From NCBI GenBank assembly GCA_034438015.1, contig DAOTTD010000189.1:1-64000 (forward strand): a stretch of DNA of 64,000 nucleotides. The letters run 5' to 3'. The notes under the pieces were generated by a model. That model had not been told where the DNA came from. It did no database searches and was given only the letters and a program-made list of their open reading frames with translations. A program made the translations under genes and the position numbers. Source of the DNA: JACDAE01 sp034438015 (lineage in GTDB: Bacteria > Chloroflexota > Ktedonobacteria > Ktedonobacterales > Ktedonobacteraceae). Shown piece by piece: positions 26,173 through 33,462 of this stretch (the stretch's first letter is position 1; each line of letters begins with the position of its first letter).

Positions 26173-27045
26173 CTAAATAGCTACATCACTGATGATATTG
26201 GGGCGCCAGCCGATCAGACGGTTTTCCAGCGCGGTGATCAGGAGCTCCGCAAGCAAGGCGAGCGCTGCCAGCATCGCCATCGCCGCGAAGACACCGTTCG
26301 CGTTAAAGGTGCCCTGCGCGGTCTGAATCATCAGGCCGATGCCCTGGGTCGCACCCAGGTACTCACCGACTACCGCGCCGACCAGAGCAAAGCTAAAGCT
26401 GGTATGCAGGCTGGCAATGATCCACGTCAGGGCTGACGGGATGATCACCGCTGTGGAGAGTTGGCGCTGGCTCGCCCCCAGAATGCGTGCGTTGGCCAGC
26501 AGGTTGCGGTCGACCTCGCGCACCCCCTGAAAAGCGTTGTAAAAGACGATAAAGAACACCATCACAGCCGCCAGTGCCACCTTGGATTGCATCCCCAGGC
26601 CCAGCGCGATGACGAAGATAGAGCCGAGCACGATACGCGGAATCGCATTGGCTACCTTGATGTAAGGGCTCAGGATATCGGCCAGGGACTGATTGCGTCC
26701 CAGCACCACTCCAAAGACGACCCCGAGCACGACGCCGATCACGAAGCCCAGGACGGTCTCTTCTAAGGTGACGAGAATTTGCTCCCATAAGGGGCCCTGC
26801 GCCGTCCCCTGCGTGACCCAGGTGACGAGTTGTGCCAAGATACCAGAGGGTCGGCCCCAGAAGAAGGGGTCGACGATGCCGACACGAGTGGTGAGTTCCC
26901 AGCCCCCGATGAGCACGACCAGCAGCAGGACGCGCAGCGTGTTGACCATGATGCGGCGGCGGCGGCGGGCAGCGATGGCCGCTGGCACTCCTGTGCTCTC
27001 GGCGGTGGTGCTGGTTTCTTTAGACTCGTTGCTTATTACGCTCAT
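26173..27045 (-). CDS. ABC transporter permease (SsuC/TauC type)
   Basis: The 290-residue protein has a basic N-terminal tail (IAARRRRRI), about six membrane helices and the BPD_transp_1 EAA-type loop (QGVREVDRNLLANARILGASQRQLSTAVIIPSA, about 180-212) that contacts the ATPase. It forms the channel of a NitT/TauT-type importer with the ATPase and lipoprotein of this operon. Its start overlaps the upstream ATPase gene by 26 bp, with GAGGAGG about 12 bases upstream inside that gene, so translation is coupled. Confidence 0.92.
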   Translation of the reverse strand: MSVISNESKETSTTAESTGVPAAIAARRRRRIMVNTLRVLLLVVLIGGWELTTRVGIVDPFFWGRPSGILAQLVTWVTQGTAQGPLWEQILVTLEETVLGFVIGVVLGVVFGVVLGRNQSLADILSPYIKVANAIPRIVLGSIFVIALGLGMQSKVALAAVMVFFIVFYNAFQGVREVDRNLLANARILGASQRQLSTAVIIPSALTWIIASLHTSFSFALVGAVVGEYLGATQGIGLMIQTAQGTFNANGVFAAMAMLAALALLAELLITALENRLIGWRPNIISDVAI

Positions 27046-27862
27046 AGCTAATCAATACCTCCTCGCGAAGATCTTCCCAGATTTCGTGATACAGTTGGAC
27101 GAAACGTGGCTCGAAGCGGATTTCCTCCACCTTGCGTGGACGGGGCAAGTCGATGGTATAGATGCCTTTGACGGTGGCCGGCCCAGAGGTGAGGACGCAC
27201 ACCCGGTCGGCCAGGGCGATGGCCTCCTCCAGGTCGTGGGTGACGAAGACCACGGAGGCCGAGAGGGTGGACCACATCTGGAGCAGTTCGTCTTCCATCA
27301 AGGTCCGTGTCTGCACGTCGAGAGCACTGAACGGCTCGTCCATCAACAGGATCTGCGGCCCGTTGATAAAGGTCTGAGCCAGGGCCATGCGCTTGCGCAT
27401 GCCGCCCGAGAGTTGGTGCGGGTAGCGGTCCTCGAACCCAGTAAGTCCGACACGCGCGATCCAATCGTGAGCGCGCTCGCGCGCCTCGGCTTTTGGCTTT
27501 CCACGGAAGAGCGGGCCGGTGACAACATTGCTGAGCACATTCTTCCAGGGGAAGACTGCGTCAGCCTGGAAGACATAGCCAATGCGCGGGTCGATGCCCT
27601 GCACAGGTTTGCCCATTACCTCTACCTCGCCAACGCTTGGTCGCTCAAGGCCAGAAATAAGTCCCAGCGTAGTGGATTTGCCGCAGCCAGTCGGGCCAAC
27701 CACGGCGACGAACTCACCAGGTGCGACGCTGAAGGTGACGTTGCGTATCGCGGTGTAGGCCTGGCCTTTTGGCGTCAAAAAGCGTTTGGTGACGTCCCTC
27801 AATTCTATGGCGGACGTACCCTGGCTCGTTACATTTTGGGTCATGGCTGATAAGTTTTTCAT
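27020..27862 (-). CDS. ABC transporter ATP-binding protein (SsuB/TauB type)
   Basis: The ATPase has Walker A GPTGCGKST, a Q-loop (VFQADAVFPWKNV), signature LSGGMRKRMALAQ, Walker B ILLMDEPFSALD and the switch His in VTHDLEEA. The VFQ...FPWKNV segment is typical of nitrate/sulfonate/taurine-family importers. The open frame extends upstream to a GTG at 27925, but conserved sequence begins around AIELRDVTKRF. The start is therefore uncertain among ATGs at 27862 and 27844, neither with a good RBS. It is first in the operon order ATPase-permease-binding protein. Confidence 0.92.
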   Translation of the reverse strand: MKNLSAMTQNVTSQGTSAIELRDVTKRFLTPKGQAYTAIRNVTFSVAPGEFVAVVGPTGCGKSTTLGLISGLERPSVGEVEVMGKPVQGIDPRIGYVFQADAVFPWKNVLSNVVTGPLFRGKPKAEARERAHDWIARVGLTGFEDRYPHQLSGGMRKRMALAQTFINGPQILLMDEPFSALDVQTRTLMEDELLQMWSTLSASVVFVTHDLEEAIALADRVCVLTSGPATVKGIYTIDLPRPRKVEEIRFEPRFVQLYHEIWEDLREEVLISYERNKQRV

Positions 27863-27925
27863 CGATAAAGCGGAGATGACCGCACTCCTTTCTCTTATGG
27901 TCGTCTGGTACCATGCCATACGCAC

Positions 27926-28514
27926 AACAAGTATCTACAAATAAGACAGGTTGAATGTACGAATTCCAGATCCGGCGATCACCGGGCTAGTAGATTTTTG
28001 TGGGCCTATGATGGGAGTATACTCAATTGGACATAAACGACGCATAAACGAGACCTATCCCTGCGTAAATAGAGCATAAACATTAACAAATGTATTCGTC
28101 TCGTCGGGATGAAGTTGGTTCCAGTGGGAAAAGGATCGTGCTAATCAAACATGATAAACGACTCTCCATAGTGGGCAAGGAGATACCGACTACTGCGAAC
28201 ACTATTTAGAGTTGAAGAGTATTCCATTTCATTCATAAGGAGGAAGAGAAGCATTTGAAAACAAGTGAGAAGGCCGTTTTTCACCTGTTTTCCCTACCAG
28301 CAGTCCCTGCGCTTCCGCTACGCTGCGGCATACGTTTGCCTGCAACTGGTTGATGTAGGTGGCGATCAGGTCAACAAGGATAGGCATGTACAAGGACCTC
28401 TCTTCTGTAGCGTTCTTCTCACCGATGTCCTTCTGTATAGGTTGCAATTGTACTACATAGTATGCCCATCTTCCATTCGGTGTGGTCTATAGCTACAAGA
28501 TACATCGCCTGCTG
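27926..28514. other. Intergenic region upstream of the ABC operon
   Basis: A 589-bp stretch. It contains the phased CATAAAC repeats at 28032-28081 (separate entry). A short minus-strand frame starts at ATG 28387 with AGAGG upstream (52 codons to 28232). It has no recognisable similarity, and I do not call it as a gene. Confidence 0.4.
28032..28081 (-). promoter_or_regulatory. Four phased CATAAAC/CGTAAAT repeats upstream of the ABC operon
   Basis: CATAAAC at 28032, 28043 and 28075 and CGTAAAT at 28064 are spaced 11, 21 and 11 bp apart, so all four fall on the same face of the helix. They lie 107-220 bp upstream of the possible starts of the ATPase gene. This layout is typical of a dimeric regulator binding direct repeats (OmpR/PhoB-like). 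The regulator is unknown. Confidence 0.5.
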
Positions 28515-29381
28515 CTAGCCGCGCACACTATCGGCGAGGAGTTGTCCCACAGTCACAAACCGGTAGCCACGTGCTCGCAGCACTGTAATGATCTGTGGCA
28601 GCGCCTGCACCGTCTGCGAGCGGTTTCCGCCGCCATCATGCAGCAGGATCACGCTGCCATTCCCTGTATTGGCAAGCACTCTCTGAACGATAATGCCGGC
28701 TCCAGGCAGTCGCCAATCGTTGGGATCGACATTCCACATGATAGGAGTCAGTCCGAGCTGCGTCGATACGTTCTTCACGGTCGTATTGATAGATCCATAG
28801 GGAGGACGAAACAATATGGGCCGCACACCCGTTACCTGCTGAATCACGTCGGCGGTCCTTGACAATTCCCATTGCATACTGGCGATGGAGAGTCGTGTCA
28901 TATCGAAGTGGTCCCACGTATGGTCGGCAATCAGGTTCCCCGCGCGACTGACCTGCCGCACAATACTCGCGTAGGCCGGTATCTGCCTCCCGATACAGAA
29001 AAATGTCGCCTTGACCCCGTACTCCTGCAGAATATGCAGCACCTGCAGCGTGTAGATCGGATGAGGACCATCATCAAAGGTTAGAGCGATCTCGTGTAGA
29101 GAAGTGTTACCATTAAAAAAGATGTTTTCTCGTATGCTTGCAGGGACCGTCGCGTTGACATTATCACCTTTTATGGTCGGCGGAGTGGCCTTTGCGGATA
29201 TATGTGCAACCGGTGAAGGAGTCGCTCGGACAGACTTTGGTGGTATTTTTAATACTATCGATCTTACTTGCCTGACCGTTTTTTGCGTCGCCTGGACAGG
29301 TAACCTGTTGGCAAAAGCAAAAAGAAATACACCCCAACAAAGCAGTAGTAGAGACAGCACCACGACCAATGTCTTGCGCAT
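28515..29381 (-). CDS. Membrane-anchored polysaccharide deacetylase (NodB domain)
   Basis: The 288-residue protein has an N-terminal signal/anchor helix (TLVVVLSLLLLCWGVFLFAF), a Thr/Pro/Lys-rich linker (30-90) and a carbohydrate esterase 4 NodB domain. Motif 1 is TFDDGPH (101-107), motif 2 HTWDHFD with zinc ligands His154 and His158, motif 3 RPPYG and motif 5 LLHDGGG. It should remove N-acetyl groups from an extracellular polysaccharide such as peptidoglycan or chitin-like glycans. GAGG lies 8 bases before this ATG (11 codons inside the longest frame). It stands alone in its transcription unit. Confidence 0.93.
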   Translation of the reverse strand: MRKTLVVVLSLLLLCWGVFLFAFANRLPVQATQKTVRQVRSIVLKIPPKSVRATPSPVAHISAKATPPTIKGDNVNATVPASIRENIFFNGNTSLHEIALTFDDGPHPIYTLQVLHILQEYGVKATFFCIGRQIPAYASIVRQVSRAGNLIADHTWDHFDMTRLSIASMQWELSRTADVIQQVTGVRPILFRPPYGSINTTVKNVSTQLGLTPIMWNVDPNDWRLPGAGIIVQRVLANTGNGSVILLHDGGGNRSQTVQALPQIITVLRARGYRFVTVGQLLADSVRG

Positions 29382-29696
29382 GAAAAAAACCTCGTCACTT
29401 CTCAGTACACTCACATATTTATCTAGCTCATTATAGCAGGGATTAATTATATCCGCAAACGAGAATATCTCTTTACTATTACTGCTGGAAGCACTATTAT
29501 CCGTAGAAGTGCTGAGTTATTGTCGCCAGCCAGAGAAGCACTCCATGCGCGATAAAAAGCGGACACCTCTGCGTCAAGGTATCCGCTTTTCCCATCTCCA
29601 CCACTATATGCGTGAATGGCCGTTCAGCATGAGCAGTGGGGCTACTCACCTGTTCCAATTGCGTCTACCGAAAGCGGTTATCCGCAGAAGGGAGGG
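29382..29696. other. Intergenic stretch with one terminator
   Basis: The 315 bp between the deacetylase start and the end of the MFS pseudogene contain the terminator at 29555-29590. No supported gene is present. Confidence 0.5.
29555..29590 (-). terminator. Rho-independent terminator after the MFS gene
   Basis: The stem 29555-29567/29578-29590 (AAAAGCGGA paired with TCCGCTTTT, then one mismatch and three more pairs) has a 10-nt loop. It is followed on the minus strand by T residues (TTTTTATCG). It lies 107 bp past the MFS stop and could act on both strands. Confidence 0.75.
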
Positions 29697-31140
29697 TTAC
29701 GAACGAGGAAAGTGCAGCGATTTAAATTGACCGGAGACCCCCTCAGCCTGGTCGGACGAGTATAGAGGCATATCGGTCAGTACTCCCCACAGGTTGTTAT
29801 CATCGAGGCTGACAGGATAGTTAATCGGCAACGATCGGCTCGGAAAATGGAGTGGTAAAAACTGGGTAGAAGATTTTCTTTCGTCTGCCAGACGCAATGA
29901 GATCTTCTTAAAAATACCCCACAGGGTCACGTCGTAGCCAAGACCGAGACAGGCGGAGAAAATGAGCGGCAGGCCACGCCCGACATAGAAAACGCTGAGT
30001 ATCAGTCCCGTGGAGAGCGGGCTGAGGAACAGGGCAGCGCTACGCACGATCGTCGTAAAGCTGGCTGCGATGGTGCGCTCCTCGGGAGCGACGAGCGCGG
30101 CGGTGTACGCCTGTCTTGCTGAAATATCTAATTTGCAGAGCGACTGGCGCAGCAATACTAGCGCAGCCGCCAGAGGCAACGTTGGCATCAAAGGTGCCAG
30201 GAGCAGGCAGACATTGGAGATGCTATGTGGAATCACCATCGTCTTCAGCAGCCCCAGACGCTCCTCCAGCCGCACCGATGGCAAGAACGCAGGCGCCGCC
30301 AGGAGATTCATGGCGAAGAAGAGCAGTCCCAATGTCCCCAGCGAAGCGCCAAAGTGTCGCCAGTACCAGAGCGCAAGCACAGTCTGCGAAGTCAATCCGC
30401 CCGCAAAGACGTCGATTGCAAACAAACCAGAAAGTTTTAGCACGCGCGTCTCCGCCGGTAGCTGCAAAGCAAAACGAGACAGGCCCGTTTTCGCTCTATT
30501 CGGTGCAGAAGCGTTTGTCCGCTTCTTCTCTGAAGACATCTTTTGTAGTTCAGCCGAAGGGGAGAGGCAGAGGAAGAGAAGAGCGGTGCAGCCCGCGATC
30601 AGCCCATATCCCATAGAAGAGCAAATGCACACTCATATTCGCGTTCACACCGGCACGCTCCAGCAATTGCGGCAGTCCCACCATCAACCCTCCAGCGGCT
30701 TCGGCGAGCTGCGCGATCAGATTGTAGTAAGAGAAGAGCCGGGTATACTGCTCTGTTTCGACGGACTGGGCAAGGATCGCCTGCTCGATCCCACTGAACG
30801 GTGAATTATCGTTCGTCGAAGGGGAGATCGTGCCGAAGAAGGAAGCCAGTACCAGTAGAGGATACCACTGTGTAAGCGCAAAGATATAGCCGGTCACCAT
30901 CATGAGCAGCGCGGAGAGTATCAACAAGCGCTTGCGCCCCACGCGGTCCGCGTACATGCCCATCACCAGGCTACAAACGATTGAGCCCAGCGCAGCGACC
31001 GCGAGCAAGATCCCTATCTGCAAGGGAGACGTGCCCGCATCTATCAGCATAAGTCCTAACAATACGCTGGTGAAACCGTAGCCAAAAGTACGTAGAGCAC
31101 GAGTAATAATCACAATCCTCGCATCAGATGAAATACTCAT
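29697..31140 (-). pseudogene. MFS transporter split by a single-base frameshift
   Basis: Two overlapping frames together make one major facilitator protein of about 12 helices. The N-terminal half (from ATG 31140) has MGMYADRVGRKRLL, the MFS motif A loop. The C-terminal half continues in another frame. The break is at the C run 30610-30612 (G run on the coding strand). Reading with one fewer G gives a smooth join, FYGYGLIAG. Otherwise the first frame runs into 17 nonsense codons. It may be a true pseudogene or a homopolymer sequencing error. The substrate is unknown, and the terminator downstream is intact. Confidence 0.85.
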
Positions 31141-31586
31141 GCTCTCTATCCTCTTTTACGCTTACATATTATATAGACGATAGACATGAGGACACTATAC
31201 GCTGTTGTATTTGTGGCTGCAACCGGGATAGGAAACATGGATTGTTCTGATACGGTCAACCACTTCTATTTTTATCTTGTGTTAAACGTCAAATTTAGTA
31301 AGATGGACTAAATTGGAAACAATGCTCTGGAGAAGCATAACCGGTTGTTTGATGAGTAAAGATTTTGCAAAGATAGGAAAAAATCGTCTATATTTTATTA
31401 AAACCTTTACTAAGTCACACAATTACTGATAAGCAGGCATTATCGTAGAAAGAAGTTTCGTGAGTATGTAACGTAACCATCGCTAATCGCAATAATTACA
31501 GGGAATACCAGGAGAACGACACTCTCCCAAGGTAACGCAACTGTGTCGCCGAAAGCACTGGAAACAATTAAAAGGAGAGTGTAGAG
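31141..31586. other. Leader and promoter region of the sigma factor gene
   Basis: The 446 bp are AT-rich without a gene. One candidate promoter is annotated (31365-31394). Nothing else was recognised. Confidence 0.4.
31365..31394 (+). promoter_or_regulatory. Candidate promoter for the sigma factor gene
   Basis: TTGCAA (31365-31370) and TATATT (31389-31394) are separated by 18 bp, about 190 bp upstream of the sigma-factor start. It is a moderate match only. An ECF-type self-recognised promoter could equally exist but cannot be identified by eye. Confidence 0.35.
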
Positions 31587-32219
31587 ATGAAAGGAAGCGC
31601 TAACAATAGTTGGCCGGGTCCAGATGATAAGTTAGTAGTGACCGAAATGCTTGCTGATCCCTCCTCTCCTCACTGGAAGGAGTGTAACCACTTCTTTGAA
31701 CGTCTTATACAAGTAAGTGACCTTCCAGAATCTGACAAAGACGATGTCGTTCAGGACGCTATGCTTTCAGTAATTAAGTATTTACCCAGCTTCCGCTATG
31801 AATGCAGATTGCAGATTTGGCTTGCCAGGATTGCAAATAGCCGTAAAATAGATATGTATCGAAGACAGGCACGCCTTAAACGGAACATCTCTCCAACGAA
31901 CAATTTTTCTGATGATGAGGAAGACGAGAATGAGCTAGCGAAAATCAGCGCATCATTTACTACAGAAGATGAGTGCCTCATGCGTGAAGCCGTTCGTGAA
32001 GCTTATTCAGGAGTACTCGAATACCTTGGTGATCACGCCAACCCGGAGAGAAACCGTCAAATCTTGCAAAGAGTTATGTTGGCACAATATAGCTCTCAGG
32101 AAGCAGCGGAAGAACTCGGTGTGCCGGTTCCCGTCGTGCGCTATGTTGTGCGTTCCGTTCAGCGTTACCTCCGTGAAAGAACGAATCAAGAATCACCTCC
32201 GCCTGAGCCAATTATTTAA
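31587..32219 (+). CDS. RNA polymerase sigma factor (sigma70 family, ECF-like)
   Basis: The 210-residue protein has region 2 (DVVQDAMLSVIKYLPSFRYECRLQIWLARIANSRKIDMYRR, about 53-95), an acidic linker (FSDDEEDENELAK) and a region 4 HTH (SSQEAAEELGVPVPVVRYVVRSVQRYL, about 170-197). There is no region 1 or 3. It would redirect RNA polymerase to a small regulon. AGGAGAG lies 7 bases before the ATG. A protein with two HxxxCxxC zinc motifs is encoded convergently 198 bp downstream and is a candidate anti-sigma factor. Confidence 0.85.
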   Translation: MKGSANNSWPGPDDKLVVTEMLADPSSPHWKECNHFFERLIQVSDLPESDKDDVVQDAMLSVIKYLPSFRYECRLQIWLARIANSRKIDMYRRQARLKRNISPTNNFSDDEEDENELAKISASFTTEDECLMREAVREAYSGVLEYLGDHANPERNRQILQRVMLAQYSSQEAAEELGVPVPVVRYVVRSVQRYLRERTNQESPPPEPII

Positions 32220-32417
32220 CTGTCGCTTTGTATACTTTCGGACTTTAACACCTTTGATTGTACTGCAGCCATGAGTTTTTCATCGCCATCGAGAGAGAAG
32301 GTGTACATATCATCCATGACAGCATCTACGCCACTCTTCCGAATATGCTATCATGCCAGACTACTGCATGTTGAGGGACACAAGGAGTCAGAGGGCGACA
32401 ATTTCCTGCATACCGTG

Positions 32418-32906
32418 TTATTGCTCATCTGTGTTCACTTCCTGTGATCTAAAAAAACCTGCCCGCTCTGCTCGCTGGAGCAGGTCCAGTGTTCCCTCTA
32501 CATCGCGTCGGCAGGCCTTGCATACCATCAAGTGTTCTGCAAGCAGAGGAAATCGCTTGTCTGCTTCTCCAATGCTTTGCGCATCTGCTATTTCGATGTA
32601 TGCTCCGATATCATCTCGAACGGTTGTCGCGTGGATGATCTCCGTTAACCGTGAAAGTAGCTGGTGCCCAGGTTCTTCAGAAAGGCCCGCAGATTTATCG
32701 TAGTCAAGTCCCTTCTCAATAAACATTCTCAGGGCAATCTGGCAATAGAGACATTCAGCAAGATGGGTAAGCAACTCTTCTTGCTGCAATGGAGTGGGTT
32801 CCCACTCATCCATCAACAAATTAATCAGCCTGGGCAAAACATGTGGAAGATCTTTGAGAAGATCCAGGTTCGCTTCAGACACAATTTCAATCATCTTTCT
32901 TTCCAT
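32418..32906 (-). CDS. Double HxxxCxxC zinc-motif protein, candidate anti-sigma factor
   Basis: The 162-residue soluble protein has two copies of HxxxCxxC, the zinc-binding anti-sigma (ZAS) signature: His48/Cys52/Cys55 (HLAECLYC) and His125/Cys129/Cys132 (HLMVCKAC). Each is preceded by a helix-rich acidic stretch. Classical ZAS proteins carry one motif and often a membrane helix. This one has two and no membrane segment. It faces the sigma factor gene tail to tail rather than following it in an operon, so the partnership is inferred. AGAGG lies 9 bases before the start. Confidence 0.65.
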   Translation of the reverse strand: MERKMIEIVSEANLDLLKDLPHVLPRLINLLMDEWEPTPLQQEELLTHLAECLYCQIALRMFIEKGLDYDKSAGLSEEPGHQLLSRLTEIIHATTVRDDIGAYIEIADAQSIGEADKRFPLLAEHLMVCKACRRDVEGTLDLLQRAERAGFFRSQEVNTDEQ

Positions 32907-32967
32907 TATGAAGTACCTCTGTTTTCTCTTATGTACTACAAACTACGAGAAGGTGAGGAACACTACC

Positions 32968-33107
32968 GGACTTGAATTATTTCGTGGATGTTTTCTTCCT
33001 GGTTAATTTGACGCTACATATCTTGACGGATGAATATCGAATTTATATTATATACATATTATTTTTAATCATATATGATAAACGCCTCTTTGACATTGTG
33101 AGAAAAG
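32968..33107 (+). repeat. Promoter-bearing direct repeat, copy 1
   Basis: Copy 1 of a roughly 140-bp segment repeated at 33252-33387. Conserved blocks are CTTGAAT, GACGCTACAT, CTTGACG, and the distal TTTGACATTGTGAGAAAAG, which is identical in both copies. It contains TTGACG (33023-33028), a 17-bp spacer and TATTAT (33046-33051). No gene follows copy 1 directly. Only about 145 bp separate it from copy 2. Confidence 0.75.
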
Positions 33108-33251
33108 GTGGTCAAACTCCCCATGAGCACTCGCAGCTTCCTCTGAGACACGGTTGTGCATTCTTAGCTTTTCTCATAAGGGATCTCAGATATGCTTCTA
33201 TCTCTCATAAAAGACGCTGTAAAGCAAGGTTTCTTTACCACTATTCATTCT

Positions 33252-33387
33252 AGACTTGAATGACTCCATAGATTTTCTCCTCTTCAATATGACGCTACAT
33301 GGCTTGACGAATGCATATTAAACTTATATCATACGTATATTATTTTGATCACATATGGTAAGCGATCCTTTGACATTGTGAGAAAAG
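33252..33387 (+). repeat. Promoter-bearing direct repeat, copy 2 (upstream of the NB-ARC gene)
   Basis: Copy 2, offset by about 281 bp, keeps the -35 TTGACG (33304-33309), the 17-bp spacer and a -10 TATCAT (33327-33332), plus the identical 19-bp distal block (33369-33387). It places a promoter about 125 bp upstream of the NB-ARC start. The strict conservation of the distal block downstream of the -10 suggests an operator or leader RNA element. Confidence 0.75.
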
Positions 33388-33462
33388 ATAGTCTGATTGC
33401 TTACAAGCGCTGATTTCTCTACCACGTCTGCCTATAAAAGTAAGGAATGTTAGGGTCACAAG

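Noticed and set aside
26693..27850. 385-codon plus-strand frame across the ABC genes
   Set aside because: Antisense shadow of the permease and ATPase genes, with no conserved motif.
28232..28387. 52-codon minus-strand frame starting at ATG 28387
   Set aside because: It has a modest AGAGG upstream but no recognisable similarity, and its composition does not separate it from chance.
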